Shown here: positions 1-9,276 of the stretch, piece after piece
How positions within the stretch are numbered: position 1 is the stretch's first letter
Layout of the letters: each line of letters begins with the position of its first letter
Virus record (IMG/VR): IMGVR_UViG_3300002514_000292
Coordinates: 1-22,401 of that record
Length of the DNA stretch: 22,401 nucleotides
DNA from: a virus
Direction: 5' to 3' (one strand)
Notes under the pieces: generated by a model
Seen by the model: the letters and a program-made list of their open reading frames with translations, nothing else
Database searches by the model: none
Told to the model about the DNA's origin: nothing
Made by a program: the position numbers and the translations under genes

Positions 1-3000
1 CCACGCTTCTCCGTTTGTATATGGTGGCGTGAACGACCAGTTATAGCCATAGAAACTATCCATTGGGTTGGTCTTTATGACAGCCGGATTGATCGAGCCA
101 GTTCCATCAGGCTGGCCAGCAACGGGAGGACCAAAAGCAGACGGCCTCGAATACATTGTAAAAGTTTCTTTAAAAATTGGAGATTGTCGGGGATCCTGTG
201 GTACAGGGTAGGTTGATTCAAGAAAATTGGAACCTATACGGGCGTTGGCACCCGCCAGTCCATACCCGGAATTACTTCCCGCTGAGCCTGATTCTCCTCT
301 ATAGTCTCTAGAACCAGAGACTGATCTTCTAAGCTTAATTCTGGCGCCATATATGCTTCCTGATGTAAACCTTAGATCATCAGTTATAACGTTAGATTCA
401 AGACTAGTAAAGGTGTTGTTCTTCAAAAAGAACGAACCGACTTCGCCGAAGAAATTGCTGGCCATCATAGAATAAAGTTCATCGCTAGCACCCCCCATTG
501 AAGCTGTCGCATTTAAAGAACAGGACGGGTTAGGCTCGACGTCTATAATTTGCACGCCGGCAAGGCTTTTATCGGGAGCCAAGATTGCTTCGAAAGGAAT
601 TCTTTGATCCCAAAACTCGCCGCCGTGATATCCATAATTAGTACTAGACGGCGGGATACGAGCAGTAATTGCCCAATTGCTAGTAGCATCCCCATCGGAT
701 GAACCATAATAAGAGGCACTTAATTTACCTTTATCGGTTATAATAGGATAGTCTACAGCTAAACCAGACTTAATTGAATTGTATAAAATACCTGGAGAGC
801 ACAAAGACTGCATTAGTGGCCTAAGTAGACCTCCTTGATTTTGTATTAAATCGTGACCAGAATACCTAAACGTGCTGGAAGCCTTAACAGATGCATCAAG
901 ACCCGAACCATATGATCTAGAAAACTGGGAAACTAAATCAAGCGTTCTTTGTGCTGGATAAAAACCCTTATATGGATTAAACCTGATTGCGGCGCTACAG
1001 ACTAGTCTAATTTCTGTCGCGTCCAATAACGACGTATTTTTAATATGAAGGAAGTCAGTTAAAAATTCAGAATTAGAATAATCAACATAAAAAGAACCTG
1101 TAGAGCTATTAATGGATGTTCCTGGGATTTCAAACGTATTTGTTTTGTTTCTAGATGATAGACCATATACAACATAGTCTTCGACATGCTGACTTATTCT
1201 AAACTCCGGTACTACGGAAAACCCTCTCGCTAACAATAATAGATCTTCGTTATAGTCATCATAATCATCAAACCATGGTGCCGAAGCCGAAGCTTGGAAA
1301 CTTGGTGTTGTTTCGGAAACGCGTAACGGAGACGTTGCCAAGGAAAGAGCAGTCGTTACGATACCCGCCTGATCGCCGGCTTCCCACAGGGCTTCTCCTC
1401 CGAAAACATCAGTTTTGATTCCAGAGTTAAAAATCTCAAGACCTCTCTCAACGCTTCCTGTCTCTGGAATATCTGGGCCTGTTGGCGCCACAACAGAATT
1501 TGGAGTGCTCATGCAATGTTTTCTAGCGTAGAGCGCCGATGGTTTGAGCGCCCCATTTACACTTGGACTAGATCTCGCAACACCACTATGAATCAAGAAA
1601 TAATTATTTTGAAGCTCGCCGGCAGAACCAGAACGTATGTTGGCTTGAATATCGCCACCGGTACCCAAATTTGGCGGACCAGATCTTGTCAAGAAATCAA
1701 TTTGAGCATCTAAGGGCCAACAACTTTGTGATACTGCAGGGGAGTTTATGCCAAAAGAGTTTGATAATAAATTTCCAACAGCGAGACGATCGGTGTTGCT
1801 ATCTCTCCAAAACTTATTATCGTAATCAGTTTTCTGGCGTGTCTTAGAGATAAAATCATTTTTTACAGATGGGAAAATATTTTCACAATACATTATCCAG
1901 TTTAAAACAAATGGACCATCTCTTATTACTGATATTATTTGATCGGCGGCCGTAACCGTATCTTGATCTGGGTAGCCAAACAAATCATTAAATTCGGTAC
2001 TATTAAAATAGATTTTTTCATTGTTATGTGTTGCTATAATAGTTTGGACTCGCGAGTCAGATTGAAAATTTATGTGTAAGGGTCGACCCCTAACAGACAC
2101 TGGCGGTAGGTCATACTTTGTAATAGTATCGCCGGCTTGTACTTCTGCTCTTGAAACTTTATTGTTTAGGCGCTCATGAACCAATATTGGATGCTCTTGA
2201 ATCCTCATCCTCTTCCAAGTCCATCCAAATGCTCCATTTCTGCGAGTTAATAATAAATTAAGATAATCGGCAGAAGAGGTGAAGAAATCTTCAATCTGGT
2301 GATAATCAACTATGTCGCTATTAAAATATTCTGTTCCTGGCGTTGTGAGAGGATATCCCAGCGTATTTGTTGAGCTTGTAAGTACTTCATGGGTTAGAAT
2401 ATTTAATTTTGTCGTTGGTTGCCACAAGCTTTGTGTAAGCTGTGGTACTACAGAACTAGCACTTACATAATCAAAGTAAGAAACCCAGCCGCTAGAGTTC
2501 TCGGTGTCGGAAGAACCAGAATAATATAAGCCGGCCCGTTCTCCGAATACTGGCATATATCCATAAAATCTTTGCGCATCCATAATAACAGAAGATGTAA
2601 ACCAAGAATACTGCAGATCAGATCTAGGAATCGGATGTTGTACATAGAAGTTATCGTACTTGGACCCTGTAGCGGTTGTCATACTCTTAGGGCTATAAAT
2701 ATCTCCGTCATTAGACATCTCCGGCCTAATCAGCCTGTTTCTATTAATTTTGTGGAATGAAGGCGACTGATCATATCCGGCGCCGGGCAGATCCCCTGCG
2801 GCCGTTACGAACATTGAGTCTCTGCCAAATCTTGCACTATGGCGCGCGAGATGCGAGCGCAAACCAAAGTCTTTTCCGTGAATATCATATACGCGCATCG
2901 CTGATGCGCCAGATGGATAAGTCTCCGACGTAACGATGGCGCCACCATATACTTCAGAAATAGTGCCGGTGGGGCCCTGAGAAGGCTTAATTAATGTTAG

Positions 3001-6000
3001 GTTTCTATTTAACAAACAATTATAAACTGAATATTCCGAAGATCTTAAATCTAAGTACCCCTTAGTCATCGTCTCTATGCCGCCCGGTGCGGCGAATCTA
3101 GAAACTATAACGGACTTGTTTTCAGTAGCGGAGAGATATCCTGTATCATATTCGTCAAAGAACTTAAAGTGACTACCGGACTCTCTTCTAATATCGAGTA
3201 TGGTTCTTACATTTGTTGAAGCTGTTGCTGCATGTTGAAATGCCTGAGTCGGCGGTGTAGGTTGGTTTTCAATAAATGCTCTGGGATTTTCATATGCTCC
3301 GACAACATTAACTATTTCATAATTTCTTGTGTAATTTCCTAATGTTGAAGAGCCTGTGGTAATTCTAATATTTTTAAAATTTACTGGACGTTTAGCTACA
3401 AAATCTCTATATAGCCAAGCTTTGTTTGAGGCCGTCATTGGATATGGAAGAACAGCGGGATCATCCCATTTCTCCTCATTCGCCTCTGGCCATGGATAAT
3501 CTGGCGCGACCATACCAATAGCACCGGTAATATCCGGCAGAAATGGATTGCCATGAATCGTGCCCACCAACAACTTCCAAGCTTCAGGTCGATTGTACCA
3601 TTGATCAGAGCCAGTATTTACCGCAACATGCCTAGATTGATGTCCGCCAACCGCGTAATCTGTGAATGGTCCCTGCATTGGAACTTCGAAAGAGTCTCCA
3701 TAAGTATCATGATGCAGGTTAACAATCTCTATTCCACCTGTCACCCTATCTACAATGGCTTTATTATATCCACTTACAACAGATGAACTAACAATATTGA
3801 ACGGAAACACAAAGGAAGATCTAACATTAGTATAACCAAAGCCATCATAATCAAAGTTTCTACCATGCAACGTTTTTAAATATCTTTTCGTAAGTATTCT
3901 CGGGTATTTGTCGGTTTCCCACTGGTGTGTCTCGTGGAGAGGTTCTATATCTTTCGCGAACCCAAGAACAACATTTCGAGGTATGAAAGTGCTTCCATCA
4001 TTATCGACGGGGCCAGCTGGCCTTAAAGCATTATAAGTAAAATCAATATTCTTTTTATCAGTAAAATTCGTACCTGCGTGTATTGTGCTCCCTGTTGCAA
4101 CGGGAGAAGGCATCTGAAGATTGTATGTTTTCACAAAAGAAGAACTAGCAAACGATATAGCCGGATATGGAGTGCCACCAACAGTATAGTGCAAAGCCAC
4201 TGATTGACTTAAGGTGGGCGAAGACCATATTATTTTTTTAAAGTTTTCTCTTTGAGCATCTATATCGGCATTAACTGCTGGGGAGTTAGTTGAGCGGCTT
4301 GAAGAAATTTCAGTCGCGCTTCGTTCCGCTCTAGAGTCCCAATATAATCTATTTTCTTTTGTTGTTCTTGGAGATTCTGGTATTGTGGAGTGCCCGTCTT
4401 TCCACGAATATAGGTTTTCATGAGCACCTCGCATTGCTGTGCCTATATCTGGTTCTTTAAATTCGACCGTGGGGAATTTTGTTTGATACTTATTTCTTTC
4501 TAATACATGACTTTCAACAACGTTCAACAAATCATTCTCAAAATTTACAGAAGCCGGCAACAATTGAGATATAATGGTCATTATTGAATCATCGAGCCAT
4601 TTATAATAATCAACAAATTTCTCAATATTTTTAACTTCACCGACCCTTCTAAAGAATGCTTCTCTTAGCTTTTCTAATGATTTGTATCTATGACGATATT
4701 TATTTACCGGTTCTCCTATAATATTATTAAAATCAACAACACCAGCAAAAAATTTCAACATTTCTTCGGATATTGCATTGTACATGCTTTTTTCAATAGT
4801 AAAATAATAATCCGGAATTGTCTGTTCAAAATTATATACCATATCATCTTCTGACAAAATTTGAATCATGTCAGACGAAACCACTCTTTCTGGATCTACA
4901 AATTTATAATTGTTTACGGAAAGTTTTTCAATTACATTAACAGATGAAGTCTTAAAGCCATGGCCATATCCTGTATGTTGATATCCGGCCCAGTTTCCTG
5001 CCCAGCCCAGATTGTCTCGTAGTTCGGCGGAACCGGAACTCATATCAGTAATAAAAAAGTTTCCGTTACTATCGGATCCGGTTACATTTTCAAAATCCCA
5101 ATTTAATACCAATGAATTTAAATTTAGATTATCGTGGCCAAAACTATTAAGATCTCGTGGAGAAGTTCGCATGTACGAACCAGACACGCCGGCGTTATAA
5201 AAATCATTAGCGTGCTGCTCCAGCACTCCATCCTCAATATATTTTGTCCAATATTTTACAGAATTGATGTGAATATCTGAATAGTTTAACACAGAACCAG
5301 TTATATTCTCACGCCTTGCTCCTGCATACACTCTTTTTGCTGCATTCAAAAACGCTGTGGCGGTTTCATGATTTATAGAAGCAGTAAGAAAAAAGCTGTT
5401 CTGTGTAGTGCCGATTTCATTATTATAGCCCCGGAAAATTAAATCATACGTATTAAACCCGCTCTTGAACGCCTCAGTTGAGCCGCTAACGATATATGCA
5501 GCTTTATTAGAACCAGTTAAGCTTGGTGTTAATCTTACTGAAAAATTCCAGTTGGTATTGTTATAGACATCAAGGAAAGTGCTGCTAGTTAATGTTGGGA
5601 ATGGAACGTCGCCATCCAGACCCTCATTAGAAGAGGAAAGCATAAACTTGACATTCTTGGAACTTGGCCGGTCTCTAACTGCAAACACTTGAAAGTTTGC
5701 TACATCGGGCCCCGAGTCTTCTCCGAGACTTGTTATCCAAGAAGTTTTGGCACCACTCTTAATATCGGCGCTGCCCGTTGCTACAGTATATAAACCAAAC
5801 AAAGAAACTTTGGGCTCATCTCTATTAAATTTATCCAAACCCAAATAGAAAGTCGGAAACGTTATGCTGGCCTCATTTGTAAATCCATATGGATCTTCAA
5901 GGGCCCTATAGTGCCCGGCGCCGGGGCCTCCCTTTGGGGCATTTAATGCACTATATCCAGCACCATGCGAACCAGAAATAAAACCAATTGTATCTCCAGC

Positions 6001-9000
6001 AACTACATCTGTCGGAGCGTGTGCAAACGCAGAACCAGTATATTGTTTCTGGTAAATGACGCCATCGACGTTGTTACTATCATTTAGATTTATTGTTTTT
6101 TTATGTAAAAGAGTTTGTTGAAGATTATTTTTAAGTTGATAAGTTGTTCTATTGGCGTATGCATTTAATCTTATTAGACTGTCATCAAGATTAAAGCACC
6201 TTAAAACATTCTTGATAGATCTTTCTGTTCCTTTAGACTTAAATATATTTGTTAAGTTGTTATACAAATTCATGTAAATTAGATTTTTAGTCTCAGTTAG
6301 ATCTCCCTCAAAAGAACTAGTTAAATTTCTATTAAGAAATCTTTCCATAATCGTTGATTCAATAAATAATTCTGGCGTTGCAAGACCTAAAGATTGCGGC
6401 AAATGCTTTGCAAATGAAATTGGGCTATAGGAAGCACTAGTGTGAATATCGTGCTTAAATGTCGGAAGGGCTTCTATTTGTAAGCTTAATTTATCAAAGT
6501 ATGCCCCTACAATATGTGTTACATATCTAAGATCTGATTCAAACTCTTCGCCACCAGAATCTTCGTCTTCTTCCGCTATCCATGATGGCAACAAACTTAA
6601 AATTGATGAATTATTTTGCCTATCATACCAAGATCCGGAATTTAATAAATCGGTTTTAAGAGATACGACATCTGGGTGATTAGCTCGAACAATCGGATCC
6701 CTATATTCAGAAGTGTGTGCAGATCCGGATGCAAGCACAATAGCAGAACCGGTCGCTCTTGAATTAGTACTATAACCTGTCCATATTCCGTTGCTAACTC
6801 GGCCACTATAGTCTAAAACAATGCTGTCAGTGTCCGCATTGGTTGTTATACCCTCGTTAAATTTGTAATACAGGCCAAGAGTCGTGTTAGAAATATCTGT
6901 GTTCACACCGCCTCTTATGTGTGTAAACCAGTTTGTTCCAATTTCTCTCGGAGTCCTCGCAACTTTCCAAAATCTAAACTCATCAAGTGAGCCTGACAGC
7001 TTTCCTGCTCCCGCAGTAATGCTTAGTCCAGTAGGAGTTTTTTGAAGCGCTCCGATGCGACCCATTGCATTTTTGTCATTAAATTCGTCAAATGTATAAT
7101 GTTCGTTTTGGAAAAAGTGTGAATTATATATGGCTTTTACTTCATCTTCTGAAAGAATGGAGTTCCAAACTGCAAAATCAGCCATTAATCCTTGCCATCC
7201 TCCTGAGCCGCCGTTATTGTTTCCAATGTAACACGGATTATAAAAACTAGACAACGCTCCTGTGGGTGTGGTCTCTTCTGTGAGAGTAACGGGAATCCCG
7301 TCAATATATATTTTTGGATCGTGCGAGGCATTATTTGCGTCGTATGTAACCACAACGTGGTGCCAAGTACTAAGTTTAATTACATTATTAGCAGTCTCCC
7401 ACTCTCCATTATCCCCACTAAAATGAACATCAAAATGTAATTGTTCATCACCATCAGTATATAATTCGACTCCCGTGGATCCAAATGCAAAAATACGACC
7501 ATTGTTACCACCACCATCGCCTGATTTGTTTATCCAAACAGAAAATGACATTTGTTTATTACTAGCAGCGGAGGCTCCAATAATTGAGTTCCAAAGATTA
7601 GCAGGGCCAACGTTTACGCGCTCGTCGTCGTCATCGTCAAAAATTGATGATCTTGTTGCTTCTTGAATATATCCAGATGGATAATTTGTAGTGCTCAGAG
7701 CCGGGCGCTCGCCAGATGCATCAAAAGTTCCAGTGCGTGTTTTCCATTGTTGTGTTGCGGTTATTATACTATCTGAAATAGCGGTGCCGGCAGTATTAGA
7801 AATTGCTGTCTCGCTTACGGTTGTCGCTCTTAATGCTACTATTTCTGAAGTCGCTGTGGCTGTAACGTTTAGTGTGCCCGCTGCGTTGGCAGCATTAACT
7901 GCTGCGGCGATTTCTATAGCAAATTGATTTGCATCCGCGCCGCATATGCTATATGCTATCATGGTAGCAGTAGACGTGGATTTATTTTTGTTAATTTCAA
8001 ATTCAACAGAATTTGTTTCAACATCATAAATCTTAAGAATTTTTCCGTCTGCTTGTGCTAGAGTTTTACTTAGGGCAGTTAATACAGCCATGGGGGCTTG
8101 GCCTGCGCTGTCGTGCACGTTTTGACTTGCATAATTTTCATTAAGTCTCCACCAGCCCTGTAAATTATCTTGTGATGAATATTTCTTTAGTGTGCCCTCG
8201 CCAAACGCAGTGTGGCCTGTAAAGCTGGAAGACAAACTATACAGCGGAGCACGAGAATTTCTATCATTAAAAGCTCCATTGACATATAGCTCAGTATGTA
8301 AGCCCGATCCCGTATTAAACATTCTTACGGCGTAATGATTCCAATCTCCAAAATTGTTATGAAGAGAGGAGGTTCCCAACAAATATAAGTCTCTACCAGG
8401 AACACCGCCGGCTGTGGTTGTAGAGCTAGCTCCGTGGGCGCCAGATTGTACAGTTATCACAAACGGAGAAATTGGCTGACCCGATGCATCTCTAGAAGAT
8501 GTCAGCTCTACTAGTATTCGCCCATAATGCTCGCTATCAGTGTCTTCGTTATTCCACCAATCAAAAACCACTTGCTTTTCAGTTAAGCTTGCTAGGGGCG
8601 CTTGATATCCAGACTCTTTTGGAGCGGAGCCGCTCTTCATCCAGAATTCTACTGTCACGCCTGTATTAAAATTAGCTTTAAGGTTGGACTCTCGGGATCC
8701 AGATCCATATGTTGAAGGAAGGCCTGCGCTTGTATAAATATCAGTGTCATAAATATTAGAGTTTGTAAACCTATTGTTATAATCATTAATACTCAAACCG
8801 GACAACAGACTATTCTGTGAAGAACCAGTTCCGGGACCTCCTTTAAATGTTATGTATTCTAATGTTGCCGGAAGACCATAACCATTAGTTATGGAGCCAT
8901 CTAGTGAGCCCCAACCACCATCATCCGGATGCGCAATTGTAATAAATCCATTTGTGCGAGGATACAAATTATTAAAAATATATTTTTCAATATCTAATAA

Positions 9001-9276
9001 TTTATTTCTATACTCGTTTATCTCAGCATCTGAGCCATCATATGGATAATAATCATGAATCCATTCAATCGCAGTCCTGTAATAAAGATACGCAGAGCCA
9101 TACTTTACAAAATTTTCTGGCTTTTTAAAATTAATATGCGGCACATATGTTGATTGATGCTCAACAATTGCTTCCATATTTCTAGAGGATTCTACGTCTT
9201 TGAACGCCTCTTTTGTATTAGTTTCTGACAGATAGTTTCTACTGGTATCTGTGTCGAAAAGTTTTTTAATGCTCAT
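1..9276 (-). CDS. Giant LamG-domain virion protein, at least 3092 aa, C-terminus outside window
   Basis: One minus-strand frame is open from the ATG at 9276 to the left edge with no stop, giving at least 3092 residues; the true end is not in the window. The N-terminus (residues 50-115) has FVKYGSAYLYY, YYPYDGS and YPRTNGF, which I recall from large virion proteins of marine T4-like phages. LamG/concanavalin-A-like jelly rolls are visible at about 200-390 (TVEFWMKSG, WNHYAVRMF, LQGWWRLNEN) and 575-720 (MSFSVWINKSG, WHHVVVTYD, IYIDGIPV, AVWNSILS), with a partial one at 745-785 (GSLDEFRFWKVARTPREI). Residues 396-511 are an inserted module shared with the upstream gene. Further recognisable stretches are LPSWIAEEDED (about 900), KSKGTERSIKNVLRCF (about 1013), KRVYAGARRENITGS (about 1313), ESHVLERNKYQ (about 1586) and EVPMQGPFTDY (about 1860). 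The start overlaps the upstream gene and has only a weak purine-rich leader, so coupling is likely. Known family: LamG folds bind glycans or proteins. Inference: a fibre-like or baseplate-peripheral part that may contact the host surface. Confidence 0.88.
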   Translation of the reverse strand, partial: MSIKKLFDTDTSRNYLSETNTKEAFKDVESSRNMEAIVEHQSTYVPHINFKKPENFVKYGSAYLYYRTAIEWIHDYYPYDGSDAEINEYRNKLLDIEKYIFNNLYPRTNGFITIAHPDDGGWGSLDGSITNGYGLPATLEYITFKGGPGTGSSQNSLLSGLSINDYNNRFTNSNIYDTDIYTSAGLPSTYGSGSRESNLKANFNTGVTVEFWMKSGSAPKESGYQAPLASLTEKQVVFDWWNNEDTDSEHYGRILVELTSSRDASGQPISPFVITVQSGAHGASSTTTAGGVPGRDLYLLGTSSLHNNFGDWNHYAVRMFNTGSGLHTELYVNGAFNDRNSRAPLYSLSSSFTGHTAFGEGTLKKYSSQDNLQGWWRLNENYASQNVHDSAGQAPMAVLTALSKTLAQADGKILKIYDVETNSVEFEINKNKSTSTATMIAYSICGADANQFAIEIAAAVNAANAAGTLNVTATATSEIVALRATTVSETAISNTAGTAISDSIITATQQWKTRTGTFDASGERPALSTTNYPSGYIQEATRSSIFDDDDDERVNVGPANLWNSIIGASAASNKQMSFSVWINKSGDGGGNNGRIFAFGSTGVELYTDGDEQLHFDVHFSGDNGEWETANNVIKLSTWHHVVVTYDANNASHDPKIYIDGIPVTLTEETTPTGALSSFYNPCYIGNNNGGSGGWQGLMADFAVWNSILSEDEVKAIYNSHFFQNEHYTFDEFNDKNAMGRIGALQKTPTGLSITAGAGKLSGSLDEFRFWKVARTPREIGTNWFTHIRGGVNTDISNTTLGLYYKFNEGITTNADTDSIVLDYSGRVSNGIWTGYSTNSRATGSAIVLASGSAHTSEYRDPIVRANHPDVVSLKTDLLNSGSWYDRQNNSSILSLLPSWIAEEDEDSGGEEFESDLRYVTHIVGAYFDKLSLQIEALPTFKHDIHTSASYSPISFAKHLPQSLGLATPELFIESTIMERFLNRNLTSSFEGDLTETKNLIYMNLYNNLTNIFKSKGTERSIKNVLRCFNLDDSLIRLNAYANRTTYQLKNNLQQTLLHKKTINLNDSNNVDGVIYQKQYTGSAFAHAPTDVVAGDTIGFISGSHGAGYSALNAPKGGPGAGHYRALEDPYGFTNEASITFPTFYLGLDKFNRDEPKVSLFGLYTVATGSADIKSGAKTSWITSLGEDSGPDVANFQVFAVRDRPSSKNVKFMLSSSNEGLDGDVPFPTLTSSTFLDVYNNTNWNFSVRLTPSLTGSNKAAYIVSGSTEAFKSGFNTYDLIFRGYNNEIGTTQNSFFLTASINHETATAFLNAAKRVYAGARRENITGSVLNYSDIHINSVKYWTKYIEDGVLEQHANDFYNAGVSGSYMRTSPRDLNSFGHDNLNLNSLVLNWDFENVTGSDSNGNFFITDMSSGSAELRDNLGWAGNWAGYQHTGYGHGFKTSSVNVIEKLSVNNYKFVDPERVVSSDMIQILSEDDMVYNFEQTIPDYYFTIEKSMYNAISEEMLKFFAGVVDFNNIIGEPVNKYRHRYKSLEKLREAFFRRVGEVKNIEKFVDYYKWLDDSIMTIISQLLPASVNFENDLLNVVESHVLERNKYQTKFPTVEFKEPDIGTAMRGAHENLYSWKDGHSTIPESPRTTKENRLYWDSRAERSATEISSSRSTNSPAVNADIDAQRENFKKIIWSSPTLSQSVALHYTVGGTPYPAISFASSSFVKTYNLQMPSPVATGSTIHAGTNFTDKKNIDFTYNALRPAGPVDNDGSTFIPRNVVLGFAKDIEPLHETHQWETDKYPRILTKRYLKTLHGRNFDYDGFGYTNVRSSFVFPFNIVSSSVVSGYNKAIVDRVTGGIEIVNLHHDTYGDSFEVPMQGPFTDYAVGGHQSRHVAVNTGSDQWYNRPEAWKLLVGTIHGNPFLPDITGAIGMVAPDYPWPEANEEKWDDPAVLPYPMTASNKAWLYRDFVAKRPVNFKNIRITTGSSTLGNYTRNYEIVNVVGAYENPRAFIENQPTPPTQAFQHAATASTNVRTILDIRRESGSHFKFFDEYDTGYLSATENKSVIVSRFAAPGGIETMTKGYLDLRSSEYSVYNCLLNRNLTLIKPSQGPTGTISEVYGGAIVTSETYPSGASAMRVYDIHGKDFGLRSHLARHSARFGRDSMFVTAAGDLPGAGYDQSPSFHKINRNRLIRPEMSNDGDIYSPKSMTTATGSKYDNFYVQHPIPRSDLQYSWFTSSVIMDAQRFYGYMPVFGERAGLYYSGSSDTENSSGWVSYFDYVSASSVVPQLTQSLWQPTTKLNILTHEVLTSSTNTLGYPLTTPGTEYFNSDIVDYHQIEDFFTSSADYLNLLLTRRNGAFGWTWKRMRIQEHPILVHERLNNKVSRAEVQAGDTITKYDLPPVSVRGRPLHINFQSDSRVQTIIATHNNEKIYFNSTEFNDLFGYPDQDTVTAADQIISVIRDGPFVLNWIMYCENIFPSVKNDFISKTRQKTDYDNKFWRDSNTDRLAVGNLLSNSFGINSPAVSQSCWPLDAQIDFLTRSGPPNLGTGGDIQANIRSGSAGELQNNYFLIHSGVARSSPSVNGALKPSALYARKHCMSTPNSVVAPTGPDIPETGSVERGLEIFNSGIKTDVFGGEALWEAGDQAGIVTTALSLATSPLRVSETTPSFQASASAPWFDDYDDYNEDLLLLARGFSVVPEFRISQHVEDYVVYGLSSRNKTNTFEIPGTSINSSTGSFYVDYSNSEFLTDFLHIKNTSLLDATEIRLVCSAAIRFNPYKGFYPAQRTLDLVSQFSRSYGSGLDASVKASSTFRYSGHDLIQNQGGLLRPLMQSLCSPGILYNSIKSGLAVDYPIITDKGKLSASYYGSSDGDATSNWAITARIPPSSTNYGYHGGEFWDQRIPFEAILAPDKSLAGVQIIDVEPNPSCSLNATASMGGASDELYSMMASNFFGEVGSFFLKNNTFTSLESNVITDDLRFTSGSIYGARIKLRRSVSGSRDYRGESGSAGSNSGYGLAGANARIGSNFLESTYPVPQDPRQSPIFKETFTMYSRPSAFGPPVAGQPDGTGSINPAVIKTNPMDSFYGYNWSFTPPYTNGEAW
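7744..8091 (-). repeat. Shared ~115-aa module, copy 2 (residues 396-511 of the giant protein)
   Basis: This segment begins MAVLTALSK and ends SIITATQQW. It aligns over its whole length with residues 145-261 of the 704-aa protein: LTALSKT, NSV, STSTAT, QFA, IAAA, NAAN, TLN, AGTAI, DS and ITAT are all shared. A hand alignment gives about half of the residues identical with one single-residue gap. It sits directly after WWRLNEN...HDSAG and before GTFDASGER, the place where a LamG domain would normally run on uninterrupted, so it looks like an insertion in a loop. Confidence 0.85.
9266..9276 (-). other. 11-bp gene overlap, probable translational coupling
   Basis: The ATG of the giant gene (9276-9274) lies inside the last codons of the 704-aa gene, whose TAA is at 9268-9266. 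Only a weak AGTAGAAG-like stretch precedes the ATG. Ribosomes finishing the upstream gene probably supply much of the initiation here. Confidence 0.75.

Noticed and set aside
2463-2645. Minus-strand 60-aa hydrophobic frame inside the giant gene
   Set aside because: It overlaps the continuous giant frame in another phase; its hydrophobic look follows from the codon content of the host frame.
7624-7638. Short GAC-type codon run encoding five Asp residues in the giant protein
   Set aside because: It is only five codons, a common kind of acidic loop between domains, and gives no sign of function by itself.
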